A DNA stretch of 64,000 nucleotides from Chitinibacter sp. SCUT-21 (lineage in GTDB: Bacteria; Pseudomonadota; Gammaproteobacteria; Burkholderiales; Chitinibacteraceae), in NCBI GenBank assembly GCA_041874755.1, contig CP102611.1, positions 1,860,001-1,924,000 on the forward strand. The letters are read 5' to 3'. The position numbers and the translations under genes were made by a program. Of this stretch, positions 1-9,136 are shown in pieces. Positions within the stretch are counted from its first letter, which is position 1, and every line of letters starts with the position of its first letter. Under the pieces are notes generated by a model. It was not told the DNA's origin, made no database searches, and was given only the letters and a program-made list of their open reading frames with translations.

Positions 1-2
1 CC

Positions 3-815
3 TGCGCCTTGGCATTGCGCCGCGCCAATGACACGCATAAAGGCCACTTTGGTAGCGTCGCAGTCATCGGTGGCGCAAGGGGTATGACTGGTGCAGCCTT
101 GCTAGCTGGGCGTGCTGCGCTGATGCTGGGGGCGGGTAAGGTGTGGGTTGGCTTGCTCGACGCCAGTATCGCCGTTGACTTCACCCAGCCCGAATTAATG
201 CTGTGCCCAGCCGAGATGATTTTTACTCAGCACCAGCCGACTCATTTGCTAGTCGGAATGGGCATGGGTATAGCGCCAGAAGCTAAACAGATATTAGGCT
301 TAGCACTTGATACCTCGCAGCCATTACTGCTAGATGCCGATGCGTTAAACCTGATTGCGGCCAATGAAGATTTGCAACTTCAATTACAGCAGCGCGCCGC
401 CCCCACCCTGCTCACACCGCATCCAAGCGAAGCGGCGCGACTACTCGGCATCAGCACCGCCGCCGTCCAGCAAGACCGCGTCGCGGCGATCCGCGAATTG
501 ATTGCGCGCTACCGCTGCCACGTTGTGCTTAAAGGCCACCACAGCTTGGTGGGCAGCGCGGCGGGCGACATCACGCGCAATGTATCCGGCAATGCGGCAC
601 TAAGCAGCGCGGGGCAAGGCGACACTTTGGCCGGCATCATAATGAGTTTGTGCGCGCAAGGTTTGGATTTGCTCGACGCCGCCCGTTGCGTCGTCTGGCT
701 GCACGGCCAGGCTGCCGATGTGTGGCGGGCAAAGCATCCAGCCGGAATCGGCCTGACTGCATCCGAAACCATCGTATTGGCGCGGCAGGTGCTCAATCAC
801 AGCTTGGGTACATAA
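3..815 (+). CDS. nnrD: ADP-dependent (S)-NAD(P)H-hydrate dehydratase, 5'-truncated by the window edge
   Basis: Repairs damaged NADH/NADPH hydrates using ADP (YjeF C-terminal/carbohydrate-kinase-like fold). The visible part opens with the family motif RRANDTHKGHFG followed by VIGGARGMTGAALLAGRAAL. TPHPSEAARLLG, VVLKGHHSLVG and the late GQGDTLAG nucleotide/phosphate-binding loop follow, which is a complete dehydratase domain. The frame is open to the first base of the window and TTG at 9 is only its first possible start, so the gene probably begins upstream, often as a fusion with the NnrE epimerase domain. It ends one base before the convergent YigZ gene. Family assignment is firm; the true start is not visible. 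Confidence 0.85.
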   Translation, partial: CALALRRANDTHKGHFGSVAVIGGARGMTGAALLAGRAALMLGAGKVWVGLLDASIAVDFTQPELMLCPAEMIFTQHQPTHLLVGMGMGIAPEAKQILGLALDTSQPLLLDADALNLIAANEDLQLQLQQRAAPTLLTPHPSEAARLLGISTAAVQQDRVAAIRELIARYRCHVVLKGHHSLVGSAAGDITRNVSGNAALSSAGQGDTLAGIIMSLCAQGLDLLDAARCVVWLHGQAADVWRAKHPAGIGLTASETIVLARQVLNHSLGT

Positions 816-816
816 A

Positions 817-1410
817 CTATTCTGCGCTGGATAACCAACCCAATTGTCCGTGGCAAGATTCGTTTAATTGCGCGATAAGGGCATCGGCGACATCGGCGGT
901 GACGGCAAATTCAAACACCACTTGGCTGTCGTGCTCTACATTTAAACTCGTCGCAGTATAGCTCGCCAAAGCACGCCGTACATGGCCTTCCAACGCATAC
1001 GGCACACAACAGCGTAGCGAGGTCATTTTCAGTAGCGGGATTTTTTCCGTCAGCAGCAAGGCTTGCGCAACCGAATCGGTGTAGGCGCGCACCAAGCCAC
1101 CCGCACCAAGCTTTACCCCACCAAAATAGCGCACCACCGTTGCCAGCACGCCTTCCAAGTCTTGATGCCGCAACACATCGAGCATCGGCCGCCCTGCCGT
1201 ACCTGATGGCTCGCCATCGTCGACCGCCGCAGATTGCCCACCAGCGAGCAAAGCCCAGCACACATGCGCCGCAGTCGGGTTCGCGGCCTTGAGCCCAGCC
1301 ACAATCTGCTGCGCGGTAGTACGATCGCTCATCGGCTGGACGCAGGCGATAAAGCGACTTTTTTTGATAATCAGTTCAAATTGGGCGGGGGCTTTGAGGC
1401 TAAAAGGCAT
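817..1410 (-). CDS. YigZ/IMPACT family protein
   Basis: 197 residues, the usual size for this family. The N-terminal half carries the UPF0029/IMPACT core: KKSRFIACVQ near residue 17, AAHVCWAL near 48, DDGEPSGTAGRPML at about 63-76, then VVRYFGGVKLGAGGLVRAY. The C-terminal half is the usual DUF1949 ferredoxin-like domain. In eukaryotes IMPACT/YIH1 modulates GCN2; the bacterial role is poorly defined, with ribosome or RNA association suggested. It converges with nnrD with one base between the stops. The start ATG at 1410 is the only early one. Confidence 0.9.
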   Translation of the reverse strand: MPFSLKAPAQFELIIKKSRFIACVQPMSDRTTAQQIVAGLKAANPTAAHVCWALLAGGQSAAVDDGEPSGTAGRPMLDVLRHQDLEGVLATVVRYFGGVKLGAGGLVRAYTDSVAQALLLTEKIPLLKMTSLRCCVPYALEGHVRRALASYTATSLNVEHDSQVVFEFAVTADVADALIAQLNESCHGQLGWLSSAE

Positions 1411-1485
1411 AGGAAAATCATATTGGGCTGATGCCCGTGCTCGAAGCCTTCACTTCAACCGTTTTTAGCCCATACGTCAACAGCA

Positions 1486-2241
1486 CTAGGCAAAAATCGA
1501 AATCCCAGCTGGGCTAGCCACCGCGCTCTCATTGCTCGCACCACTGGCATCATACGTCGTCGCGGCGATATTCTCGCCGTTGGGTGCGGCTGCGTTGCCC
1601 TGCTCGGCCTCTTTCAGCGCGGCATCCAGCTCGGTAATCGCTTTTTTGGCCGCCTTCAATTCATGCTGATCAATTTCGGTTTTTAGTTTGCGGTTTTCCT
1701 GCGCCAGCAATTGCTTAATGCGCGAAGCCAGTTGTTTTGCTTCGCTCAAAAAGGCTTGATCGGCCGGATCACGACCGCGGCCAGCTACATGCAGCGCTAA
1801 ATGGGCAGGAGCTGTTGATGCTTGCTCGGCACTTTTTTCTGGATTACGGCCTTCGGTCTCGGTACTGCTGGTTTCAGACTGGGGATTTTGTGCAGTATCG
1901 TGCTGGCTTTCGGTATTTAAAGTCAATTTACTTGCCACAGCATCGCCCGGCGTACTGCCGCCATATTGTGCGACCAAGGCCTTCAGCTCTTTCGCCAGCT
2001 CAGCCACGATGCGCGGATTGCCTTTGCCTACCCCGGCAAAGCGCAGCAAATTATCCAGCCGCTGTTTTAATTCAGCCATTCTGGCTTTCGCCGCACTTTT
2101 ACGGCTTTGCCCCGCTTGGGTATTACTTTCTTTTAAGGCACCCAACAGCGAATGACTTGGCGACTCGCTCACACGCTGATCTGCAACACGCAATGCCTGA
2201 TTCCAAATACTGCGATTTGACTGCATTTTAATTGGCAGCAT
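1486..2241 (-). CDS. Hypothetical coiled-coil protein
   Basis: 251 residues; family not recognised. I chose the ATG at 2241 because GGGGTGA lies about six bases upstream, whereas the longer TTG frame starting at 2283 has no ribosome site. There is no signal peptide. Residues about 45-100 are Lys/Arg/Ala-rich and helical (AAKARMAELKQRLDNLL, VAELAKELKALVAQYGG). The middle is a Ser/Thr/Glu-rich linker, and about 165-215 is a second helical segment (SEAKQLASRIKQLL, KAAKKAITELDAALKEAEQ). The composition suggests an elongated coiled-coil cytoplasmic protein. It stands alone between YigZ and the long leader of the CheA-like operon. Confidence 0.6.
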   Translation of the reverse strand: MLPIKMQSNRSIWNQALRVADQRVSESPSHSLLGALKESNTQAGQSRKSAAKARMAELKQRLDNLLRFAGVGKGNPRIVAELAKELKALVAQYGGSTPGDAVASKLTLNTESQHDTAQNPQSETSSTETEGRNPEKSAEQASTAPAHLALHVAGRGRDPADQAFLSEAKQLASRIKQLLAQENRKLKTEIDQHELKAAKKAITELDAALKEAEQGNAAAPNGENIAATTYDASGASNESAVASPAGISIFA

Positions 2242-2667
2242 ACGATTCACCCCATACACCAATGGAAAGTTTATCGACAGCAAATAACAAATCTAAAGTG
2301 CTTTATTTTTCACTAAATAGCAGAAAATAACCGCCCATCAGCTTACCCATAAATATCAAAACTGAAAGCTTGATCGCAGCGCAACAAAACAACCACGATA
2401 CCCATGCTAGGTATGCGCCTTATCAGTTTATTTAAATTGATCTGTCATTCAATACGTGCGCACTTCGCAGGATTTTCCGCTACACATTTTTAAATCACGA
2501 TTGCGATAAGCAGTTTGGATTAGCCATATTAGTCTTTGCTAATCACAAACCCATAACTAGCTTGTTAATTGCTTTCTAGAAATTTTTTATTGTTTATTTA
2601 ATCTGAAAGAATTTTTGTAGATTGTTATACGAAAAAGCTGTCTAACCCAGAAAAAGGGCCATACACC
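2242..2667. other. 426-base divergent intergenic region
   Basis: AT-rich spacer between the coiled-coil gene (leftward) and the CheA-like operon (rightward). No ORF, tRNA or riboswitch is recognisable. The last 130 bases are especially AT-rich (2560-2640) and contain TTATAC at 2625-2630 as a possible -10, without a convincing -35. The ribosome site AAAAAGGG for the kinase lies at 2651-2658. It presumably holds both promoters. Confidence 0.4.
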
Positions 2668-4779
2668 ATGAAGTTCATTCATTTTAAATCGCTCGCCTCG
2701 CGATTATTGTTGGGCTTGAGCTTGGCGGCCGTCATGGTCATTGTTGGGATTATTGGTTTTGTGAAATTCTCCATGATTCCACAAATGACCGATCGCGCTT
2801 TGGTCAGCACGACGGAAGCCTTGGCGTTTTCCTTAAAAGAAACCCTCAAGCATCCAGATCAATGGCAAGAATCATCGCTGGCAAAACAAAATCCACTGCT
2901 GGATGCCTACAGTAATGAAGGCAAAGCCGTTGCCACTTTATTCTTATGGAAAAATGGCGAATACACCCGGATTGCGACCACGCTGAAAAAAGAAGATGGT
3001 ACCCGTGCGGTAGGTACGATCTTGAAAGCTGATTCGCCAGCCGCGATCGCCTTAAGAGCAGGTAAGGCGTACTCCGGCCCGATTGTTTTGTTTAAACGCC
3101 CCCATATGACAACCTACTTGCCCATTTCCTTCCCGAATGGGGTAAAGGGGTCAGTGTTCATCGGGATTGATAACCAATCGGCCGATCCAATGCTCGCCTT
3201 GGCACGCCAGATGGACTACATCGCAGTCGGTGTAGGGCTGATCAGTATTGTGTTACTGCTGGTTGGTATGGTGTATGTGATGCGAATCGAGCGCTCACAA
3301 AGTGAGATCGACGACATTATGCGTACCACTCAGGAAGGTTTGTTCCTGCTGGACGGTCAACTCAAAATGGGTTCGCAAACGTCCTATTCTCTGTCGAAAA
3401 TTCTCGGTTTTGCGGTTCCTGCCGGCTCCCATTTCTTAGAGCTACTCAAACCTTTGGTCTCACCGAAAACCTATACCACAGCCACCGAATACACCGAGCT
3501 ATTGATGCGGCACGATGTTAAAGAAAAATTGGTAGCCAGCCTTAACCCACTCGATTGTATTGAAATTACCGCCTTGCAGCCGAATGGCAATATGGAATCG
3601 CGCTTCTTGCAGATTCGTTTTAACCGAGTGATTAAAAAAGACAAAGTAACGCATTTGCTCGGCACTGCGAACGATATTACCCGCCAAGTGAAACTGGAAC
3701 GCGAATTGCGTGAGAGTGAGCGCCGGATTCAAGACCAAATGGGCATGATGGTGCAGATCTTGCAAGCAGATCCTGGCTCGCTACAAGACTTTTTGGACCG
3801 CGCCAATGCCAACCTCAATCAGATGAACGAAGTGTTGCGCAGCAGTGATCCTCGCCTAGGGGTAGCTTCATTACGACTCGACGATGCCATGCGCACCTTG
3901 CATCGTCTCAAAGGCGATGCCGCTGCCTTGCAACTGGATGCGACAACTCAATCACTGCATGAACTTGAAAATCAGCTTAAAACCCTACAGCAACAAAGTA
4001 ATTTCACCGCCGAAGATTTATTGCCAATCGCGGTACGGGTTAAAGCGCTGTTTAGCGAAGTGAGCTCGATTCAGGAGGTGATCGCGCGGATTGGTCAAAT
4101 TCGCAACTTGGTGACCATTGAGCCAGCAAAACCCGAGCGCGATCCACAGGTTTTAGAGCAGCCATTAGTTAAACAATGGCAAAACTTCGTCCAACAACTG
4201 GCGGCCAAACAGCATAAAAAAGTAGAGCTAACTTATCAGGGCTTGCAGCTAGATCAGCTGTCTCCCGGCTTGAGCAATGCGATCAATAGCATCGTGAATC
4301 AATTTATTAGAAATTCCTTGGTGCACGGCGTTGAAAATCCGCAAGACCGTATGCTGCGCGGCAAAACCGAGGCAGGGCATTTGTCGGTGTATATCTCCGA
4401 TCAAGGCGATGGCCATGTAGAGCTGAGTTTCCGCGATGATGGCCGTGGGCTGGATATCGAAGCGATCCGCAATGCGGCGATTCAATCGGGTAGGCTCAGT
4501 GCTGAAGCGGCCAAAGCACTGGATGCTCGCCAGCTAACCATGATGATTTTTGAAACCGGCCTCTCAACCCGTAAAACCGCAGACGAAGATGCGGGGCGTG
4601 GCATTGGACTTGATGCCGTCAAAGATTTAATTGCCCGAATGGGGGGGCGTATTCGAGTGGGCAGTACACGGGGCGAATATTGCCACTTCCGCGTCCAGCT
4701 ACCGCTCAAAATGAAATCCAGCATTACGACGTTGATCGAGGAGGTGAGTGATGAACAAGAAGCTTATGATCGTGGATGA
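2668..4779 (+). CDS. Membrane-bound CheA-like histidine kinase (Cache-like sensor, PAS-like, HPt, HATPase)
   Basis: 703 residues. TM1 is about 13-32 and TM2 about 184-205, enclosing a periplasmic domain of some 150 residues that looks like a single Cache fold. A PAS-like stretch (about 215-345, ending GTANDITRQ) and a short coil follow. An HPt-type helix has LHRLKGDAAAL with His412 as the likely phosphorylated residue. The catalytic domain is CheA-like: the N box contains IRNSLVHGVE (Asn549), G1 is DDGRGLD and G2 is GRGIGLDAV. No CheW-like domain or ordinary HisKA dimerisation helix is visible. Its 3' end overlaps the CheY-like gene by 29 bases, so the two are probably translationally coupled. 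The role is inferred: it senses a periplasmic signal and phosphorylates the downstream receiver. Confidence 0.85.
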   Translation: MKFIHFKSLASRLLLGLSLAAVMVIVGIIGFVKFSMIPQMTDRALVSTTEALAFSLKETLKHPDQWQESSLAKQNPLLDAYSNEGKAVATLFLWKNGEYTRIATTLKKEDGTRAVGTILKADSPAAIALRAGKAYSGPIVLFKRPHMTTYLPISFPNGVKGSVFIGIDNQSADPMLALARQMDYIAVGVGLISIVLLLVGMVYVMRIERSQSEIDDIMRTTQEGLFLLDGQLKMGSQTSYSLSKILGFAVPAGSHFLELLKPLVSPKTYTTATEYTELLMRHDVKEKLVASLNPLDCIEITALQPNGNMESRFLQIRFNRVIKKDKVTHLLGTANDITRQVKLERELRESERRIQDQMGMMVQILQADPGSLQDFLDRANANLNQMNEVLRSSDPRLGVASLRLDDAMRTLHRLKGDAAALQLDATTQSLHELENQLKTLQQQSNFTAEDLLPIAVRVKALFSEVSSIQEVIARIGQIRNLVTIEPAKPERDPQVLEQPLVKQWQNFVQQLAAKQHKKVELTYQGLQLDQLSPGLSNAINSIVNQFIRNSLVHGVENPQDRMLRGKTEAGHLSVYISDQGDGHVELSFRDDGRGLDIEAIRNAAIQSGRLSAEAAKALDARQLTMMIFETGLSTRKTADEDAGRGIGLDAVKDLIARMGGRIRVGSTRGEYCHFRVQLPLKMKSSITTLIEEVSDEQEAYDRG

Positions 4780-5113
4780 TTCCAACATCATCCGCAGCAA
4801 AATTAACCGCACACTCAGTTTGCACAATATGGAGGTCGTCGCCACCGCCTGCAATGGCGAAGAGGCCGTTAGCCTCTTTGCCAAAACTCAGCCCGATGTG
4901 GTCACGATGGATTTAACCATGCCGCTGATGGATGGGCTCGAGTGCATCCGCGCGCTGCGTAAGCTCAACGCCAATGTCAAAGTACTTGTCATTTCGGCGC
5001 TAGCTGATAAATCAACGGCGATTCAAGCCTTGATGGAAGGCGCGCAAGGCTTTTTGTGCAAACCATTTACCGAAACCGAGCTCACCGAAGCCATCGATGA
5101 ACTATTGGCTTAA
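4751..5113 (+). CDS. CheY-like single-domain response regulator
   Basis: 120 residues, a bare receiver domain. Asp9/Asp10 form the acidic pocket, Asp54 in VTMDLTMP is the phosphorylation site, Ser82 in VISAL and Lys104 in CKPF complete the active site. There is no output domain, so it must act by protein contact, as CheY does. ATG at 4751 follows GAGGTGAGTG; the GTG three bases earlier is a poorer start. It begins inside the kinase gene and is followed 17 bases later by a CheX-like phosphatase. The natural reading is that this receiver is the substrate of both neighbours. Confidence 0.92.
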   Translation: MNKKLMIVDDSNIIRSKINRTLSLHNMEVVATACNGEEAVSLFAKTQPDVVTMDLTMPLMDGLECIRALRKLNANVKVLVISALADKSTAIQALMEGAQGFLCKPFTETELTEAIDELLA

Positions 5114-5130
5114 CTCAGGAGGACCTTCTC

Positions 5131-5577
5131 ATGGACGAACAAGAGCTACATAGTTTCATCGACATTGTCAGTGAATATTTCGAGCGCCAAACTGGCAAAG
5201 CGCCAGAAATGGGTAGCCCCTATCTGGGCGAGCCTAACGCACTGCCGATTTATAACTACACAGGCGTCATCGGCATTTCTGGCGTACGTCAGGGCTGCGT
5301 CTATTTCACCGCGCAACGCGAATTGCTGCGCAATTTATTGCTGCATGTCGGCGAGATTGATGTGTCAGATCAAAATCTCAGCGATCTGGTGGGCGAAATT
5401 GCTAATACGATTTCTGGCAATGCACGGCGGCATTTTGGCGCGGACTTTTTAATTTCAGTCCCTGTCGTCGTCGCGGGCGATGCCGATGCCATTAAAGTAC
5501 CGCGCTCGGTTAAAGCCTACATTTTGCCTTTGCGCTGGCATAAACAAGACGCTGTATTGGTCGTGAGCTTGCAATAA
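5131..5577 (+). CDS. CheX-like phosphatase of the response regulator
   Basis: 148 residues of the CheX/CheC/FliY phosphatase family. The diagnostic helix reads DLVGEIANTISGNARR, with Glu89 and Asn92 in the ExxN arrangement that inserts into the receiver active site. The rest alternates beta strands and helices as in CheX, with one copy of the motif. A strong ribosome site, CAGGAGGACC, precedes ATG 5131. As third gene of the operon it most likely dephosphorylates the CheY-like protein and resets the signal. Whether the output is flagellar or another process cannot be read from the sequence. Confidence 0.85.
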   Translation: MDEQELHSFIDIVSEYFERQTGKAPEMGSPYLGEPNALPIYNYTGVIGISGVRQGCVYFTAQRELLRNLLLHVGEIDVSDQNLSDLVGEIANTISGNARRHFGADFLISVPVVVAGDADAIKVPRSVKAYILPLRWHKQDAVLVVSLQ

Positions 5578-5590
5578 GCCTCAACCGCAA

Positions 5591-7075
5591 TCACGCCAAA
5601 TGCATTTGCTGGCGCGCAGTTAACGCGGCTTTCTTTTCTACACTTTCAACCGGCCGAGGCTGCTTGCCGGCGTAATCGCTGGCAAGCAAAGCTTCGGCCT
5701 CTTCTTTTTGCATACCCTGTACCTGTAACCATTGGCAAACCAATTTAGCCAGTCGATCCAAAGCAATACGGTGGGTGGCATCGGTATTGGCGTATAGCCA
5801 ATCTGCAAACGCCATAAATTGCGTAAAGGGGCTTGACCCAAGTAGCACGGGCAGCGTATTGGCAAAACGCCCCGAATTGGCGACCAAATCCCAATAGCGT
5901 GCAAAGCGCACCAAGCGCTGCATCGTTGTGAAGTCGATATCGCGATTAGATAAAATCGTGTACGGCGGGAATGGATCGTACTTCATCGCAAATTCGTCGG
6001 TATGCCGGATGATCGGCGTACCGCGCAAGCGTTTCAAAATACCAAACTGAATTTCATGCGGTTGCAACGCGTACAGCGCGTCAAAGCCACGACCAAAGCT
6101 CTCGACCGTTTCGCCCGGCAAGCCGGCGATCAAATCGACGTGCAAATGCGCGTGCGTACTGCTGCTTAACCAGCGGATATTGTCGGCGGCCTTGTCGTTG
6201 TTTTGTTTGCGGCTAACCAAAGTTTGCACTTCGGGGTTAAAGCTTTGAATGCCGATCTCAAATTGCAGCGCACCGGGCGGGAATTTCATAATTCCTTCGC
6301 GCAAGGCTTCGGGCAAATGATCAGGCACCACTTCAAAATGCGCAAATACGGGGTCATCAGGATGTGCAGCGATCTTGTCGAGAAAAAACTGCATAATCCG
6401 CAAACTGCTATTGATATTCAGATTAAACGTGCGATCGACAAATTTGAATAATCGCGCACCGCGCTGATACAGCGTTTCCATTTCGGCCAGAAAACGCTCC
6501 AGCTCAAACGGCCACGCCGTTTTATCGAGCGCCGATAGGCAAAATTCGCACTTAAACGGACAGCCGCGCGAAGCTTCAACGTACAGCGTGCGGTTTTTAA
6601 TGTCTTCGTCGGTGTACAGCGAGTATGGCAATTGCAAATCGGCCAGCTTGGCTTGCACGCCGGTGTGGATTTTCATAATCGGCTGCGGGCCGCGCAAAAT
6701 CTGGCGGCACAGATCGGGCAAAGTCACCTCGCCCCAGCCGGTCACGACGTAATCCGCCTCCTTCACAATCGCCTGCTCGGCGGTTTCGTACGACACTTCG
6801 GGGCCGCCGAGGATGATTTTGACCTCGGGCGCAACGCGTTTGAGTAGCGCAACCAAGCGCGTGGTTTCTTCCACATTCCAGATATACACGCCAAAGCCAA
6901 TGATTTTGGGCTTTTTAGCCAGCAAACGCTCGGCAAACTCGGTGGTTTTGCCACCGATAACAAACTCCATGATTTCGGTTTGCGCTTGCAATTCGCCCAT
7001 ATTGGCCAGCAAATAACGCAGGCCGAGTGAGGCGTGCGTGTAACGGGCGTTGAGCGTGGACAATATAATCGACAT
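5591..7075 (-). CDS. B12-binding-domain radical SAM protein with DUF4080-type C-terminus
   Basis: 494 residues from the ATG at 7075 (MSIILSTLNARYTHASLGLRY). The longer frame from 7096 only adds seven residues. Residues about 1-135 form a cobalamin-binding Rossmann domain (IIGFGVYIWNVEET, ILGGPEVSYE). The radical SAM core follows with CPFKCEFC, the CxxxCxxC cluster ligand motif, then TFNLN and GLPGET strands. The C-terminal third matches my memory of DUF4080 proteins. Such enzymes methylate or rearrange unactivated carbons, but the substrate of this branch is unknown. It converges with the CheX-like gene with 13 bases between stops. Confidence 0.85.
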   Translation of the reverse strand: MSIILSTLNARYTHASLGLRYLLANMGELQAQTEIMEFVIGGKTTEFAERLLAKKPKIIGFGVYIWNVEETTRLVALLKRVAPEVKIILGGPEVSYETAEQAIVKEADYVVTGWGEVTLPDLCRQILRGPQPIMKIHTGVQAKLADLQLPYSLYTDEDIKNRTLYVEASRGCPFKCEFCLSALDKTAWPFELERFLAEMETLYQRGARLFKFVDRTFNLNINSSLRIMQFFLDKIAAHPDDPVFAHFEVVPDHLPEALREGIMKFPPGALQFEIGIQSFNPEVQTLVSRKQNNDKAADNIRWLSSSTHAHLHVDLIAGLPGETVESFGRGFDALYALQPHEIQFGILKRLRGTPIIRHTDEFAMKYDPFPPYTILSNRDIDFTTMQRLVRFARYWDLVANSGRFANTLPVLLGSSPFTQFMAFADWLYANTDATHRIALDRLAKLVCQWLQVQGMQKEEAEALLASDYAGKQPRPVESVEKKAALTARQQMHLA

Positions 7076-7374
7076 AGCAAACCAAACCAGAGGCAAAACG
7101 CTATTTTACGGCTTTACACCGTGTCGTGGCGGACGAATCAAGTGCGGCGATTAACGGTCAATTTGTATTTTGCAGTAAAGCTCTCAATGTATTGCCGTCA
7201 AAGCAATATTTATAGAGCTCCACAGACGAATACCCCAAGAACAGAGCGGTTTTATATCTATTTACGCCGCGTGATTAAGCGACGCAATGGGTAATTTTTC
7301 GCTCATCGCTGCGAAGCACGCACCGCAGGCTAAACTGAAAGTATCAAGATGAAGCCCGCGGATTGGAGGATGAT
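7076..7374. other. Divergent intergenic region before uspA
   Basis: About 300 bases between the radical SAM gene (leftward) and uspA (rightward). I see no further gene, RNA or clear repeat. A GGAGGA ribosome site at 7365-7370 belongs to uspA. Confidence 0.4.
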
Positions 7375-7851
7375 ATGTACCAACGCATTTTAGTACCGAT
7401 GGATGAAGGTGCAACGGCAATGACCGCGTTTCATGAAGCCATCAAACTCGCCAAGCTCACTGGAGCCCAGTTGCTACTGGTTCACGTCGAAGATATTTCG
7501 CGCTCGGCCATGGCGCCCGTGGGCTTGCCGGGAATGGAATACATCAATTATGGCGAATCGTACGAGGCCAACTTAGCGCATAGCAAAGCGTTTTTGCATG
7601 ATTTATGCGAAGCGGCGGTGCGCGAAGGGCTGTATTGCGAAAGCCAAGTGATTGAAAAAGTTGGCAGCTACGCAGCCAAAGCCTTGCTCGAAGCGGCAAG
7701 CGAATGGCAAGCCGATTTGATCGTGATGGGAACGCACGGTTATTCAGGCTTTATGCATTTGATTTTTGGCAGCACAGCAGAAAGCCTGCTGCATCATGCG
7801 ACTATTCCGGTGCTATTGATTCGCCACAGTGGCGAAGATGACGACGAATAG
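7375..7851 (+). CDS. Universal stress protein, UspA family
   Basis: 158 residues, one Usp domain. It opens MYQRILVPMDEG with the conserved Asp of the ATP pocket and ends with the ATP-binding signature GTHGYSGFMHLIFGSTAESLL-like block (GxxGx9GS), then IPVLLIR. It is therefore an ATP-binding rather than UspA-proper type. The start at 7375 is set by GGAGGA five bases upstream. It is monocistronic and convergent with grxD, with a hairpin between them. Such proteins are usually induced by starvation or stress; no regulator site is evident. Confidence 0.93.
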   Translation: MYQRILVPMDEGATAMTAFHEAIKLAKLTGAQLLLVHVEDISRSAMAPVGLPGMEYINYGESYEANLAHSKAFLHDLCEAAVREGLYCESQVIEKVGSYAAKALLEAASEWQADLIVMGTHGYSGFMHLIFGSTAESLLHHATIPVLLIRHSGEDDDE

Positions 7852-7862
7852 TGCGAATAAAA

Positions 7863-7887
7863 ACGCCGCAGTTTTGGGCTGCGGCGT
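7863..7887 (-). terminator. Rho-independent terminator between uspA and grxD
   Basis: ACGCCGCAG (7863-7871) pairs perfectly with CTGCGGCGT (7879-7887) around a seven-base loop. Read on the minus strand the stem is followed by TTTTTATT, a good U-tract, five bases after the grxD stop. It therefore mainly ends grxD; on the plus strand the tail TATGTTTA is weaker but may also serve uspA. Confidence 0.8.
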
Positions 7888-7891
7888 ATGT

Positions 7892-8209
7892 TTATTCAGC
7901 TTTCAGATCGGCAACCATTTCGGCCAATTCGCCGCTGGCGTACAGCTCTTTCATAATGTCAGAGCCACCGATGAACTCGCCCTTGATATAGAGCTGAGGA
8001 ATCGTTGGCCAGTTGGCGAATTCTTTAATGCCTTGGCGAATTTCTGGGTCTGCCAGCACATTCACTGCCGCAAAATTAACGCCCAAGTTTTTCAGAATTT
8101 GTACCGCACCAGCTGAAAAGCCACATTGTGGGAAGGTTGGCGTGCCTTTCATGTACAAAATCACCGCATTGTCGGTAACTTGTTGGCGGATCGTGTCTTG
8201 AATGCTCAT
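7892..8209 (-). CDS. grxD: Monothiol glutaredoxin Grx4 family
   Basis: 105 residues. It carries the CGFS monothiol active site (Cys29) after KGTPTFPQ, then the glutathione-binding WPTIPQLYIKGEFIGGSDI. Family members bind a [2Fe-2S] cluster with glutathione and deliver Fe-S clusters or sense iron. Length and sequence are fully typical. It lies 70 bases downstream of prmC in the same direction and may be read through from it, with its own terminator after the stop. Confidence 0.96.
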   Translation of the reverse strand: MSIQDTIRQQVTDNAVILYMKGTPTFPQCGFSAGAVQILKNLGVNFAAVNVLADPEIRQGIKEFANWPTIPQLYIKGEFIGGSDIMKELYASGELAEMVADLKAE

Positions 8210-8279
8210 CGGTTTGCTCGCAAAGCTTGAATAATTTACTCGGGTATTGTAAAGCCGTTTTTGCTATCGCGGCAAGCGC

Positions 8280-9086
8280 CTAGCGCAATCGCCCACCACT
8301 CACCCTATCGTTTTGCCCCAAGTCTTGCCATGTTTGCACATCGCTAAAACCTGCGGCTTGCAATAATTCGCGGCAGGCCGCGCCTTGATCCCAGCCGTGC
8401 TCCAGCAAAAGCCACGCTCCAGTATTTAAATGCGCGGGCGCAGCGGCAATAATCGTCTGTAAATGGCGCAGTCCATCGTAGCCATCGGTTAAAGCGCCGC
8501 TGGGCTCAAAGCGCAGATCGCCTTGATTGAGGTGATCGTCCTCAGCATGGATATACGGCGGATTGGAGACGATTAAATCAAAAACCTCGCCGCTGACCGC
8601 GCTAAACCAGTTTGATTCCAAAAATCGTACTTGGGCACCCAAGGTTTGCGCGTTCTGGCTGGCGACGGCCAAAGCATCGCTTGATAGATCCAGTGCACTG
8701 ACTGATAAATCGGGGCGTTCCAGCTTTAAGGTAATCGGAATACAACCCGAGCCCGTACCTAGGTCAATGATGTTGCCATTTTTGGGCGCGCGCTCCAGCG
8801 CCAATTCAACGAGTAATTCGGTGTCGGGGCGCGGGATCAGCACCGCTGGCGTGACGGCAAACTCGCGGCCATAAAATTCGCGGCTACCCAGCAAATACGC
8901 CACTGGTTCGCCTTCGCGGCGACGCAGCGCCAACGATTCAAACGCACGTTGCTGCGCTTCACTTACGTCTTCATCATCGTGCGCAATCAGCCATGCGCGG
9001 TTTTTTTGCAATACATGCAGCAGCAAGACCTGCGCATCAAAGCGCTCGATTTGGCTGTGTTGAATTAGATCGCGGTAAGTTGGCAA
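8280..9086 (-). CDS. prmC: Peptide chain release factor N5-glutamine methyltransferase
   Basis: 268 residues. It methylates the GGQ glutamine of release factors RF1/RF2 using SAM. The N-terminal helical domain (about 1-80) ends in REGEPVAYLLGSREFYG. The methyltransferase domain has IDLGTGSGCIPITL (motif I) and the catalytic VSNPPYI. The start codon is TTG at 9086 with an AGGACGAG-like ribosome site upstream; no ATG alternative preserves the domain. prfA, its usual upstream partner, is not next to it. An FKBP gene sits there instead. Confidence 0.95.
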   Translation of the reverse strand: MPTYRDLIQHSQIERFDAQVLLLHVLQKNRAWLIAHDDEDVSEAQQRAFESLALRRREGEPVAYLLGSREFYGREFAVTPAVLIPRPDTELLVELALERAPKNGNIIDLGTGSGCIPITLKLERPDLSVSALDLSSDALAVASQNAQTLGAQVRFLESNWFSAVSGEVFDLIVSNPPYIHAEDDHLNQGDLRFEPSGALTDGYDGLRHLQTIIAAAPAHLNTGAWLLLEHGWDQGAACRELLQAAGFSDVQTWQDLGQNDRVSGGRLR

Positions 9087-9136
9087 ATGAAAACTCGTCC
9101 TAATAAAAAATGCATGTATTTAACTGCGAGCCAATA

